Positions 15,689-23,943 of a DNA stretch of 26,135 nucleotides are shown one piece after another; positions within the stretch are counted from its first letter, which is position 1; the number at the start of each line of letters is the position of its first letter. This DNA comes from Pelobacter sp. UBA6093 (GTDB lineage: Bacteria > Desulfobacterota > Desulfuromonadia > Desulfuromonadales > Syntrophotaleaceae). The notes below the pieces were generated by a model. That model was not told where the DNA came from, did no database searches, and saw only the letters and a program-made list of their open reading frames with translations. The stretch is from positions 1 to 26,135 of the forward strand of contig DIWZ01000021.1 of assembly GCA_002435955.1 (NCBI GenBank). The letters are read 5' to 3'. The translations under genes and the position numbers were made by a program.

Positions 15689-16441
15689 ATGAAACGATGG
15701 AGCGTGTTGGTTCTCGCAATGTTCGTATTGTGCGCCGGGCTGACATCGACCGCCCAGGCCAAAATCGAGGTCGAAGGCGATGTCTATGTCGGCATCTGGG
15801 ATAAGTACCTGTGGCGCGGTTTCGACCTTAGCGACGGTCGTCCGACCCTCCAGGGCGGCATCGACCTCACCGCGGGCAACTGGACCCTCAGCACCTGGCA
15901 CAACTGGCAGCTGTCAAGCGGCCCAACCAAAAATTCCGGGGAACTCAACGAGACAGACATTATTCTGACCTACGCTTTCGATTTGGGCGACATGATCTCC
16001 ATGACCGTCGGGGATATCTGGTACTCCCTTGACAACCGAGAATTCGGCGTCACGGAAGACACCAACGAACTGTTCGCCACCGCCACCCTCAATACCCTTT
16101 TGGCCCCAACTCTGAAAGTCTCCTGGGACTGGGACGCGGCAGAAGAAGAGGGTCTGTTCTACAGCTTCGACATCAGTCACAGTTTGGATCTTGGCCAGTG
16201 GCTGCCGAATTCGGCCCTCAACCTCGGTGCCCTGGTTTCCTACAACCAGCACGCCGACGGCACCGTGGGCGACTACGCCGGTTGGCATAACTATGAACTG
16301 AGCACCAGCCTCGATTATGCCCTGACCGACCAGTTGACCGTCAGCCCGATCTTCATTTTTTCTTCGCCCATCAGCAGTGCCGCCAAGGATGCAATCGACA
16401 CCGAAACGGTCGCGGCTCTTAACCTGACATTTACTTTCTAG
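15689..16441 (+). CDS. Outer-membrane beta-barrel protein (TorF/Gcw_chp-like)
   Basis: A 250-residue protein with a signal peptide (about 1-24, ending STAQA) and a mature part made of alternating amphipathic strands. WDKYLWRGFDLSDGRPTLQGGIDL near the start is the mark of the TorF/Gcw_chp putative porin family. The chain ends in LNLTFTF, with a terminal Phe as expected for outer-membrane insertion. ATG 15689 has GGAGG eight bases before it and begins a proper signal peptide; upstream in-frame starts do not. It is followed by a strong terminator. It is the first of four + strand genes that look like an amine-handling group, so it may let the substrate into the periplasm; that role is inferred. 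Confidence 0.87.
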   Translation: MKRWSVLVLAMFVLCAGLTSTAQAKIEVEGDVYVGIWDKYLWRGFDLSDGRPTLQGGIDLTAGNWTLSTWHNWQLSSGPTKNSGELNETDIILTYAFDLGDMISMTVGDIWYSLDNREFGVTEDTNELFATATLNTLLAPTLKVSWDWDAAEEEGLFYSFDISHSLDLGQWLPNSALNLGALVSYNQHADGTVGDYAGWHNYELSTSLDYALTDQLTVSPIFIFSSPISSAAKDAIDTETVAALNLTFTF

Positions 16442-16472
16442 GACAACCCTTTCAGGGCTTCAAAAATGGCAC

Positions 16473-16498
16473 TGGCGGGGAGGGAAACCTCCCCGCCA
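16473..16498 (+). terminator. Terminator after the porin gene
   Basis: Perfect 11-bp stem TGGCGGGGAGG/CCTCCCCGCCA with a GAAA tetraloop, 32 bases past the stop, followed by TCAACATTTT. Confidence 0.8.
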
Positions 16499-16595
16499 TC
16501 AACATTTTACCGGCCGACACCCCATGCCGGCCCATGCTGCAGGCAATGATTCAGGATAACCTACGAACCCCGCGCACCGAAACGACAGGAGAAGC

Positions 16596-17705
16596 ATGAT
16601 GAAAAAAGCATTTTGGAGGGTAGCGCTTTTCGGCATCCTGGGACTGGTCGCCACCGGCCTGGCTCTGACCCCAGGGTGCGGTAAAACCAAAAAAGAAACG
16701 CTGCGTATCACATGCTGGGAAGGCTACGCCGAACCTTATGTGGCCGATTTCCAAAAACTTATCAAGGATAAATATCAAATCGATGTCGAGGTGAAGATTT
16801 CCAATCCCACGGATCAAGACGAATTTTTCCTGGCAGTAAAAGACAAGAAGGCGGATCTGATCTCACCGCCCATCGAGCTGCCCAAGACGCCACGCTTCTA
16901 TAGTTATGCCGAAACCCCCTACCTTCAACCGGTGGACATCAACAATATCCCCAATCTCAAAAACATGATGCCGACCTTCCTCAACGACAGAACGCCTTTT
17001 TTTAACGATCAGCGTTATGGAGTTCCCTACAACTGCGGCCCCTACGGACTGGCCTACAATACCGAACGAGTCACTCCCGCTCCGGATAGCTGGAACATTC
17101 TCTGGGATCCGGCCTACGCCGGTAAATACACCATCAACAACAACTTCCCCAAGGTCAATGTGTGGATTACCGCCCTGGCTCTTGGCTATGGTTATGAGGA
17201 TATCTTTGACATCGAGCGTCTTGACCGCGCCAAAATTCAGGAAAAACTCAATCTCCTGGCTCAAAACGCCAAGAGCCTGTGGGATGGCTCCGCCAACCCG
17301 GACGAGTTCTCCGAATTGTCCCTGGCGACCGATTGGGGCTTTGCCACGGCCCAGGCAAACAACAAGGGCGGCAAATGGCTGCTGGCCAGCCCTAAAGAAG
17401 GCGGAACCGCCTGGATCGACTGCTGGTACATTAGCGCCGAAGCCAAAGGCATGACCAAAACCCTGGCCGAGGAATGGATCAACTTCATGCTTGATCCCGT
17501 GCGACAGGCTGATGTAGTCAAATCTCAGGGCGTATCGCCGGTTATCTCCAATGTGGGCGATTTGCTCAACGCCAGCGAAAAAGCCATGTTTCACGTGGGG
17601 GATGACGACTACTTCAAGACCGTCGCCTTATGGCGGGTTATGAGCGAAGAGACGGAAAAAGCGTTCAACGACATGTGGGAGGAGGCGAAAAAAACCAGGA
17701 AATAG
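16596..17705 (+). CDS. PotD-like periplasmic solute-binding (lipo)protein
   Basis: A 369-residue extracellular solute-binding protein of the PotD/PotF (family 1) type. The N-terminal hydrophobic segment ends LTPGC28, an imperfect lipobox, so it is probably a lipoprotein. The mature part starts LRITCWEGYAEPYVADF, typical of the polyamine-binding group. ISPPIELP and YGVPYNCGPYGLAYN match the hinge and cleft regions, and TINNNFPKV and WGFATAQA follow in the usual order. AGGAG lies before ATG 16596. No ABC permease or ATPase gene is present nearby, so it is an orphan. It lies 115 bases before the exported EutBC gene and may bind a small amine such as ethanolamine; that ligand is a guess from context. 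Confidence 0.87.
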   Translation: MMKKAFWRVALFGILGLVATGLALTPGCGKTKKETLRITCWEGYAEPYVADFQKLIKDKYQIDVEVKISNPTDQDEFFLAVKDKKADLISPPIELPKTPRFYSYAETPYLQPVDINNIPNLKNMMPTFLNDRTPFFNDQRYGVPYNCGPYGLAYNTERVTPAPDSWNILWDPAYAGKYTINNNFPKVNVWITALALGYGYEDIFDIERLDRAKIQEKLNLLAQNAKSLWDGSANPDEFSELSLATDWGFATAQANNKGGKWLLASPKEGGTAWIDCWYISAEAKGMTKTLAEEWINFMLDPVRQADVVKSQGVSPVISNVGDLLNASEKAMFHVGDDDYFKTVALWRVMSEETEKAFNDMWEEAKKTRK

Positions 17706-17820
17706 CGTTCGGCATCATCTCCGTCACACGATCTACTCTATCCGTGTACGCGAACTGACACACAGGGCAACCTGAAAAAACATGTACCCTGTGGTTCACC
17801 CGAACAAATGGAGGTGTCAA

Positions 17821-20085
17821 ATGCAATTCAAGGCAAGACTGCTGTACGGCATCACGTTTGGCCTGGCCCTGACTTTTGTGGCGAGCCTGGCCAGTGCGGT
17901 TGTTATCCGCGATGTCAAACCTGGCGAGGACGTATTTGCTTACGTAACCCGCACCAAAGGTCAATTTGACCAGACTCTTTATCAGCAGGTGGTCGGCGCT
18001 GCCAGCGTCTTCAAGGAAGGGGACGAGGCCATCGGCGTGGCGGCCGATAATGACGCCAGCCGTGAAAACGCTCGTAAACTGCTGGCGAACACCAAGATCA
18101 AGGACCTGATGGCCAAACCCTTGTTTTTGGATGCCCAGTACAAGCTCATCACCAGCACCACCGACATGGCCCAGTACAACAAAATCAAGAACTGGACCAT
18201 GGGCGAGCTGAAGAATTTCGTTCTCACCAAATCCGAAAGTCAGATCAAGGGGATCATGAACGGGCTGCACAGCGACATCATCGGCAACCTGGTCAAGCTG
18301 ATGTCCAACGACGAATTGATCAAGGTCGGCCAGACGGTTTTCAATCCCCTGCCCGGTTCCAAAATCGGCGCCAAGGGCTACCTGAGCGCCCGCATCCAGC
18401 CCAACTCGCCTACGGACAATCCCGAAGACATCGTCTGGCAGGTATTCAACGCCTATGCCTTTGCCGTTGGTGACCTGGTGGTCGGTACCAACCCGGTCGA
18501 CAGTGTGGAAAGCAGCGTCGAAGGCATCGAACTGGCCCTGCGCGACGTCATGCAGACCTTCGGCGTCGACAAATACAATCCCTGGTGTGTACTGGCCCAT
18601 ATCGACGTCCAGGCGGCGGTCGAAAAGAACAATCCCGGCTCCACCGCTATCTGGTTCCAGAGCCTGGCCGGGGTCGACGATGCCAACAAGACTTTCGACC
18701 TGACCATCGAAAAAATGATGAATTATGCCAAAATGCGCACCGGCAAATACGGCCTCTACCATGAGACCGGCCAGGGCGCCGACTTCACCAATGGTCATGG
18801 CAAAGGTTTTGACATGATCGTGCACGAGTCGCGTAAGTACGGCTTCGCCCGCGCCCTCCAGCAGCAGGTGGCGGCCGCCCAAAAAAGCGGCCAGGGCGCC
18901 TGGTGCCACACCAACGACGTGGCCGGCTTTATCGGCCCCGAAGTTTTCAAGACCCGCGAGCAGTTGGTACGCGTCTGTCTCGAAGACATTGCCATGGGTA
19001 AACTGCACGGACTGACCCTGGGTCTGGATATCTGCTCGACCCTGCATATGCCTGTCACTCTGGACGATCTCGACTGGTGCCAGGATCAGATCGCTCCGGC
19101 CAATCCTCCCTATCTGATGGCCCTGCCGACCAAGAACGACCCGATGCTCAGCTACCTGACCACCGCCTATCAGGACCATGTGCGACTGCGGGAGAAATTC
19201 GGCTTCAAGGTCAACGATGACATGTGGAACTTCTTCAAGAAAATCCAGGTCATCGACAAGGACGGCAAGCCGACCAAAAATTTCGGCGACCCTATCTGGG
19301 TCTTCTACCAGTACCGTCTGGCCAAGGGTGACACCCGGCCGATGAAGGAAATCTACGCCGAAGGTCAGGCAGCTGTAAAACGGGTGCAGGACCGCGGGGT
19401 CGACCTGGCCATCGGCCACGGCAAAAACAACTGGGATCTGGAGCCCACGCTGAACAAACGCATTCACGCCCTGTATGACGATGCCAAGGTCAGCCTGTGG
19501 GCGGAAATGACCCCTGATTTCGTGAACTCCATCCCCAATGCCGTCAGCGTGAAGACCAAATCCGCCGACCGCGAGGACTACGTGGCCCATCCCAGCACCG
19601 GTGAAGAACTCGATGACGCCGCGGTGGCGACTCTCGATAAAATGCGGGCCGCCTGGGGCGGCAAGGTTCCCGACGTGCAGATCGTCATCTCCGACGGCCT
19701 GAACGCCAAGGCCATCATGGACGAGAATCACCTGATGCCGTACCTGAAGGAAGTGGAAGCACAATTGGCCAAAGCCGGCATGACCGTCGCCAAGGAAAAA
19801 ATCGTGGTCACCAGCGGCCGGGTGCGTGCCGGTTACCGGGCCGGCGACATCCTGTTCAAAGGTACCGACAAGAAACCCAAGGCCATCCTCCATATCATCG
19901 GCGAACGGCCGGGAACCATGCATCATGCCTACTCCGTCTACATCAGCAAGGCGGCTCCGGCTACCTGGGCCAAGGCCGGCGACGTTGACCACGACGTGAC
20001 CAAGGTCATCTCCGGTATCGCCGACACCGGGGTTGATCCGAAACGGGCTGCACAGCAGACCGTCCAACTGCTGAAGACCATGTAA
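17821..20085 (+). CDS. Exported fused ethanolamine ammonia-lyase (EutB-EutC)
   Basis: A 754-residue fusion. Residues about 30-555 are EutB, the catalytic TIM barrel. Residues about 560-754 are EutC, the cobalamin-binding small subunit (ISDGLNA, RVRAGYRAGD, IIGERPGTMHHAYSVY). The enzyme converts ethanolamine to acetaldehyde and ammonia with adenosylcobalamin. Residues matching substrate contacts of the E. coli enzyme are kept: R191, Q193 (RIQPN), N224 (GTNP), E315 (HETGQG) and D403 (GLDIC). Two things are odd: the subunits are fused, and the protein starts with an apparent Sec signal peptide (positive QFKAR, hydrophobic core, cleavage after SLASA26). ATG 17821 is chosen because GGAGGT precedes it; an upstream in-frame ATG at 17782 is less likely. 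A terminator follows. Substrate could be a related amine. Confidence 0.93.
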   Translation: MQFKARLLYGITFGLALTFVASLASAVVIRDVKPGEDVFAYVTRTKGQFDQTLYQQVVGAASVFKEGDEAIGVAADNDASRENARKLLANTKIKDLMAKPLFLDAQYKLITSTTDMAQYNKIKNWTMGELKNFVLTKSESQIKGIMNGLHSDIIGNLVKLMSNDELIKVGQTVFNPLPGSKIGAKGYLSARIQPNSPTDNPEDIVWQVFNAYAFAVGDLVVGTNPVDSVESSVEGIELALRDVMQTFGVDKYNPWCVLAHIDVQAAVEKNNPGSTAIWFQSLAGVDDANKTFDLTIEKMMNYAKMRTGKYGLYHETGQGADFTNGHGKGFDMIVHESRKYGFARALQQQVAAAQKSGQGAWCHTNDVAGFIGPEVFKTREQLVRVCLEDIAMGKLHGLTLGLDICSTLHMPVTLDDLDWCQDQIAPANPPYLMALPTKNDPMLSYLTTAYQDHVRLREKFGFKVNDDMWNFFKKIQVIDKDGKPTKNFGDPIWVFYQYRLAKGDTRPMKEIYAEGQAAVKRVQDRGVDLAIGHGKNNWDLEPTLNKRIHALYDDAKVSLWAEMTPDFVNSIPNAVSVKTKSADREDYVAHPSTGEELDDAAVATLDKMRAAWGGKVPDVQIVISDGLNAKAIMDENHLMPYLKEVEAQLAKAGMTVAKEKIVVTSGRVRAGYRAGDILFKGTDKKPKAILHIIGERPGTMHHAYSVYISKAAPATWAKAGDVDHDVTKVISGIADTGVDPKRAAQQTVQLLKTM

Positions 20086-20146
20086 TCCGACCGGGGCGCC
20101 GGAGTACATACCGACGCCCCTTAACAGTACGGATCTTTCTCGACCA

Positions 20147-20182
20147 GGCGTAACGGTCTTTTTACCGCCGTTACGCCTTTTT
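20147..20182 (+). terminator. Intrinsic terminator after the ammonia-lyase gene
   Basis: GGCGTAACGG (20147-20156) pairs with CCGTTACGCC (20168-20177), followed by five T's. It ends the lyase message about 60 bases past the stop, so the next gene needs its own promoter or readthrough. Confidence 0.85.
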
Positions 20183-20234
20183 CTCACAGACGTCGGTCTG
20201 TTCGTCTCTATCTTGCAGGGAAAGATACGGCTTC

Positions 20235-21062
20235 ATGAATCATGATTTTCCTCCAGGTCCGCCCCCGGTGTCCGGTACACCCATCGGGAACGGGCGCCCC
20301 GGGTTGATCCGGGACGTCATCCATAAGACCGTCCTGTGGGCCCATGCGCTGGTCCTCAGCCGCTTTTACCGGTTTGGTGAAGCCGGTAATTTCATGTATA
20401 CGATAGGCAAAAGCATCCTCGAGGGGGCGGTGTTGTATACCATGTTCAGCATGGCCCAGACCGAGTACAAGGTCGCCGCGGTGCTGGGTGTATTGACCAA
20501 ATATGTCTATCCCGGCATCACCTTTGTCAGCAGCATCAAGGTTTCCTCCTTTGTCGATCAGCTGGAACGGTTTACCGACCAAAACCTTCAATTGCAAAAG
20601 CTTATTCGCGGGTTGACCCTGGTCGGCACAGGCCAGGCCCTTGGCGCAATCATGCTGGTGCTTTGCTATCCGCCATTTTTCAGTACCTGCTTCGGCAACC
20701 TGGGATTCAGCAAATACCTGCTTATTGTGCTTTACCTGCTGCATCATATTTTTGACGGCTCGGCGCAGGTCGCCGAGGGGCGAATCTGGTTCAAACTCAT
20801 CGAAATCAAGCTGCGCCACGGTAATCTGAGGCATATTTCCGAAAATTTCTGGGGCATTCACGCCATGAGTCAGAATGTCCAGTTGATTCTCGGCCTGACA
20901 TTACTGTGGGGCACTACTCTGGTCACCGGCCTGTTTCAGAATCGCCTGGATGCCGGGGTCATGTGGGCCATCGTGTTGACCGGCGCCCTGTTGACCGCTA
21001 TCTCCAAATTCAGCCTGCCGCTGGCCTGGCTTCTGCGCCTGCGCCAGGAACCGAAATCCTGA
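20235..21062 (+). CDS. Six-helix integral membrane protein, unknown function
   Basis: A 275-residue protein with a Pro-rich polar N-terminus and about six hydrophobic segments (roughly residues 60-75, 80-100, 128-152, 160-178, 214-234 and 239-260). An amphipathic loop between the second and third, and a charged loop after the fourth (FKLIEIKLRHGNLRH), probably lie in the cytoplasm. I do not recognise a family. It has no transporter signature I can name. It follows the exported ammonia-lyase gene after a terminator and precedes the B12 riboswitch. It might move substrate or product across the inner membrane, but this is only context. The ribosome site before ATG 20235 is weak, so the start is uncertain. 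Confidence 0.75.
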   Translation: MNHDFPPGPPPVSGTPIGNGRPGLIRDVIHKTVLWAHALVLSRFYRFGEAGNFMYTIGKSILEGAVLYTMFSMAQTEYKVAAVLGVLTKYVYPGITFVSSIKVSSFVDQLERFTDQNLQLQKLIRGLTLVGTGQALGAIMLVLCYPPFFSTCFGNLGFSKYLLIVLYLLHHIFDGSAQVAEGRIWFKLIEIKLRHGNLRHISENFWGIHAMSQNVQLILGLTLLWGTTLVTGLFQNRLDAGVMWAIVLTGALLTAISKFSLPLAWLLRLRQEPKS

Positions 21063-21170
21063 GTTCCGATGGGGGAGATCACAAATACCTCCTTTTGGGG
21101 ATGGTCTTAGGTTCCGGCTTCTGATACAAAGTAATATAGATATGCAGGTGGAAAACCACAGGTTGTTCGC

Positions 21171-21176
21171 TATAAT
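21171..21176 (+). promoter_or_regulatory. Candidate promoter -10 of the cobalamin operon
   Basis: A perfect TATAAT lies about 48 bases before the riboswitch stem. No good -35 is seen at 17 bases. Transcription would start near 21183. Confidence 0.4.
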
Positions 21177-21224
21177 GGATTACAGCCCCTTTCGGTTTCG
21201 ACCTCTTACCTACAATCAAATCAA

Positions 21225-21384
21225 GGACAGGTGCTCTACGAGCCTAACAGGGAAGACGGTGTGAATCCGTCGCGGACCCGCCGCTGTAACCGGTGACGAA
21301 AGCCACAGGATGCCACTTTTCGGAGGAATGAAAGGGAAGGCGTGGCCGACAGAATGACCCGGGAGCCAGAAGACCTGCCTGTCC
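21225..21384 (+). ncRNA. Cobalamin riboswitch
   Basis: This is the aptamer of a B12 riboswitch. The closing stem GGACAGG (21225-21231) pairs with CCTGTCC (21378-21384). Conserved blocks in order are GGGAAGACGGTGTGAATCCG, then CGCCGCTGTAACCGG, GATGCCACTT and the B12 box GGGAGCCAGAAGACCTGCC. It is followed at 21471 by a terminator hairpin, so adenosylcobalamin should switch the cob operon off by ending transcription early. Confidence 0.95.
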
Positions 21385-21470
21385 TGCACACGCGCTGTTT
21401 TGGCCTTCGAGGATTGAGGCCGGACAAGGATTCGCCGTGTGCAAATCGTACCAGGCGGATAAAAAACGTT

Positions 21471-21505
21471 ATCCCCGAAGCCCTGTGCTTCGGGGATTTT
21501 TTTTT
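21471..21505 (+). terminator. Riboswitch-controlled terminator
   Basis: An 11-bp stem ATCCCCGAAGC/GCTTCGGGGAT with a CCTGT loop runs into nine T's, 17 bases before the first cob gene. It is the likely expression platform of the cobalamin riboswitch. Confidence 0.9.
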
Positions 21506-21521
21506 GCGGAGAGAGGCACCC

Positions 21522-22775
21522 ATGCACCTGCCGATTCATCTATCCATCAAAGGGCGGCTTTGTCTGCTGGTCGGCAACGGTCCCTTTGTCCAAACGCTTT
21601 TCCCCAGGCTGACCGCCCATGGTGCGCACCTGCGATGGGTTGGCTTATCCCCGAGTCCATCGAAGACCGAACCGCTGCCCGGCCGCGTCGAAACCCGGCA
21701 AAATCCCTATAGGCAAGAGGATCTCGACGGCGTATTTCTGGTCGTCGCGGACACCGGCGATTCCGAAATCAATGCCCGGGTGACCGCCGATGCGCGCGCG
21801 GCCGGTATCCTGGTTATGCGTGGCGACCAACCTCTGGCGGGTGATTTCCTGTTACCTGATGCCCCCCCGACGGCGGCTGGCTCCCCTGGCTTGTGCATGC
21901 CATCCGCCGCCAAAAGCGGCAAGGTGGAAAAAACCGGACTTCCCGGCACGGTTTACCTGATAGGGGCCGGCCCCGGCGACCCCGGCCTGCTGACGGTCAA
22001 AGGCGCGAACTGCCTGCGCCAGTCGGACGTGGTGCTGTTCGATGCCATCGCCAATCCGCTGCTGGTAAGCCGCTACGCACCCCATGCTGAAAAGATCGAC
22101 GTCGGCAAACGCAAGGGCAACTACAAATTCCACCAGCAGGATATTACCCGGCTCATGCTCGACCTGGCGCGTCAGGGCCGTAGCGTAGCACGTCTCAAGG
22201 GGGGCGACCCGATCATTTTCGGGCGAGGCAGTGAAGAGGCCCGCGCCCTGTGCGAAGCCGGCATCCCCTTCGAAATAGTGCCCGGCGTCAGTTGCGTGAC
22301 CGCGGTTCCGGCCTATGCCGGCATCCCCATCACCGACCGGGAATTCGGATCTTCCTTCGGAGTGTACACCATACACAAAAAAGACGGCGCGGGTCTGAGT
22401 GAAGAGCAGTGGCGGCGCATGGCCCAGGGCCCCGATACCCTGATCCTGCTCATGGGTAAGACAGTGCTCGCCGCCGTGGCGCAGAACCTGGTGCTCCAAG
22501 GTCGACCGGCCACGACCCCCGTGGCCCTTATTACCGATGGCACCACCAGCCGGCAAAAACGTTTCATCGGTACCCTGGCGACCATTGTCGAAGAAGTCGA
22601 AACCAACGCCGACGGCTCCGAAGGCCCGGGGCTGATCGTGGTCGGCGCAGTGGTTTCAGCCTTTTCCGGCATGGAATGGTTTCGCCCCGGAACGATTGAG
22701 AAATTTACAGGGAATACCGACCATGACGCCGCCTTTGCCCTGCTGAGCCGGCTCATGGAGGGGGTCGCGGCATGA
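21522..22775 (+). CDS. cobA: Uroporphyrinogen-III C-methyltransferase with degenerate CysG-like N-terminal domain
   Basis: A 417-residue protein. The C-terminal part (about 145-390) is a full SAM-dependent uroporphyrinogen-III C-methyltransferase making precorrin-2 (YLIGAGPGDPGLLTVKG, LKGGDPIIFGRG, EIVPGVS, GIPITDR). The N-terminal part (about 1-115) resembles the NAD-binding domain of CysG/precorrin-2 dehydrogenase (KGRLCLLVGNGPFVQTLFPRL, VFLVVADTGDSEIN). It lacks the usual GGGxVAxRK glycine pattern and the following dimer domain, so dehydrogenase activity is doubtful. ATG 21522 follows GAGAGGC and the riboswitch terminator. Its stop overlaps the start of the next gene by four bases. Symbol given for the intact domain; the fusion could also be annotated cysG-like. 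Confidence 0.9.
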   Translation: MHLPIHLSIKGRLCLLVGNGPFVQTLFPRLTAHGAHLRWVGLSPSPSKTEPLPGRVETRQNPYRQEDLDGVFLVVADTGDSEINARVTADARAAGILVMRGDQPLAGDFLLPDAPPTAAGSPGLCMPSAAKSGKVEKTGLPGTVYLIGAGPGDPGLLTVKGANCLRQSDVVLFDAIANPLLVSRYAPHAEKIDVGKRKGNYKFHQQDITRLMLDLARQGRSVARLKGGDPIIFGRGSEEARALCEAGIPFEIVPGVSCVTAVPAYAGIPITDREFGSSFGVYTIHKKDGAGLSEEQWRRMAQGPDTLILLMGKTVLAAVAQNLVLQGRPATTPVALITDGTTSRQKRFIGTLATIVEEVETNADGSEGPGLIVVGAVVSAFSGMEWFRPGTIEKFTGNTDHDAAFALLSRLMEGVAA

Positions 22776-23395
22776 ACGGTGCCCAGGTATTTCTCATCCG
22801 CCACGGCGATACTGGTGAAGCCCTGAAAGGCCGGTTCGTCGGCCGCCGGGATGTGCCGCTCAGCCCTCTGGGGCAGGCGCAGGCTACGGCTCTGGCGCAC
22901 TGCACCGAACTGGACGGCTGTCGGGAAGCCTTCTGCAGCCCCATGCTGCGGGTGCGCGAAACGGTCGCGAACGCGGGTCTCGATGTGATGTGCCAACAGG
23001 ATGACGACCTGCGTGAAATCGATTTCGGGCGCTGGGAATCGCTGTCTTTCGCTGAAATTGCCCGGGATTATCCCGAGGACGTCGATCGCTGGGCGCACCT
23101 GGAGCAGGACTTCCGCTTCCCGCAAGGCGAGGCTTACGCTGAATTCCTGCAGCGCATTCAACGGGCTGCCGAGCGCATCGCCCGTACTGCCGCTGCGCAG
23201 ACCGAGCCGGTGGCCGTCTTTGCGCACGGCGGCGTGATCCGCGCACTGATCTGCCAGTGGCTCGGCCTGCCGGCAAAACATTATCTGCTGTTTGAAATCG
23301 ACCCGGCCTCGATCTCCGCAGTACGCCTGTTTGGCGACCGGGGCGTGTTGACCCGGCTTAACGACCGCAGCCACCTGCAGGGAAACATCGCATGA
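22772..23395 (+). CDS. cobC: Alpha-ribazole phosphatase (histidine phosphatase family)
   Basis: A 207-residue phosphoglycerate-mutase-like phosphatase. The catalytic motif R10-H11-G12 is at the N-terminus, with AHGGVIRAL (about 150-158) carrying the second catalytic His. DFGRWE and the CSPMLRVRET phosphate-pocket stretch are also in place. In the cobalamin nucleotide-loop pathway CobC removes phosphate from alpha-ribazole-5'-phosphate (or adenosylcobalamin phosphate). Four-base overlaps with both neighbours place it in the cob operon, which supports this over other histidine phosphatases. Confidence 0.9.
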   Translation: MNGAQVFLIRHGDTGEALKGRFVGRRDVPLSPLGQAQATALAHCTELDGCREAFCSPMLRVRETVANAGLDVMCQQDDDLREIDFGRWESLSFAEIARDYPEDVDRWAHLEQDFRFPQGEAYAEFLQRIQRAAERIARTAAAQTEPVAVFAHGGVIRALICQWLGLPAKHYLLFEIDPASISAVRLFGDRGVLTRLNDRSHLQGNIA

Positions 23396-23943
23396 GCAGG
23401 ATGATTCTGGTAACTGGCGGCGCCCGCAGCGGCAAAAGCGCCTACGCGCAAGGCCTGGCCGAATCCCTGCCCGGCCCGCGCACCTATGTGGCGACCTGTC
23501 CGGTGACCGATGCGGAAATCGCCGAGCGCATTCGCAAACATCGGCAGGCCCGCTCGGAACAGGCCTGGCAAACCCTGGAAGAACCGCTCGACCTGCCCGC
23601 CGCCCTGACGCAGGCGACAGGAAGTCCCACTGTGCTGATCGACTGCCTGACCCTGTGGATCAATAATCTCATGTATCAGGCCGCCGGCGACAATCGACCC
23701 CTCTTTGAAGAGGATGTGCATCGAAGCTGCCAGGCCCTGATCGAAGCCGTACAGCGGCATCCCGGCACGGTTATTGTTGTCAGCGGCGAAGTCGGGTTGG
23801 GCATCGTTCCGGAAAATCGCGAAGCCCGATTGTTCCGCGATCTTTTGGGACGCTGCAACCAACTACTCGCCGCCAGTGCCGACCAGGTCACCCTGGTAGC
23901 CTGCGGCCTGCCATTGCATCTGAAACAGGAGAACCTCCCATGA
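23392..23943 (+). CDS. cobU: Adenosylcobinamide kinase / guanylyltransferase
   Basis: A 183-residue bifunctional CobU. It has the P-loop GGARSGKS (about residues 9-16), VATCPVTDAEIAERI (about 35-49), the DCLTLWINNLM stretch (about 84-94) and VSGEVGLGIVPENREARLFRDLLG (cited by position, about 128-151). The last carries the family-defining EVGxGIVPxxxxxRxFRD pattern. It phosphorylates adenosylcobinamide and adds GMP, making adenosylcobinamide-GDP for CobS. ATG overlaps the cobC stop; the stop overlaps the cobT start. Confidence 0.96.
   Translation: MSRMILVTGGARSGKSAYAQGLAESLPGPRTYVATCPVTDAEIAERIRKHRQARSEQAWQTLEEPLDLPAALTQATGSPTVLIDCLTLWINNLMYQAAGDNRPLFEEDVHRSCQALIEAVQRHPGTVIVVSGEVGLGIVPENREARLFRDLLGRCNQLLAASADQVTLVACGLPLHLKQENLP

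Noticed and set aside
17665..20187. A very long open frame (840 codons) on the - strand
   Set aside because: It is the mirror of the EutBC gene in a high-G+C region. It has no family motifs and no ribosome site, while the + strand frame is full of conserved lyase motifs.
17821..21062. Ethanolamine utilisation microcompartment
   Set aside because: No shell-protein, eutA, aldehyde or alcohol dehydrogenase gene is present in the window, and the lyase carries a signal peptide, so a microcompartment is not supported here.
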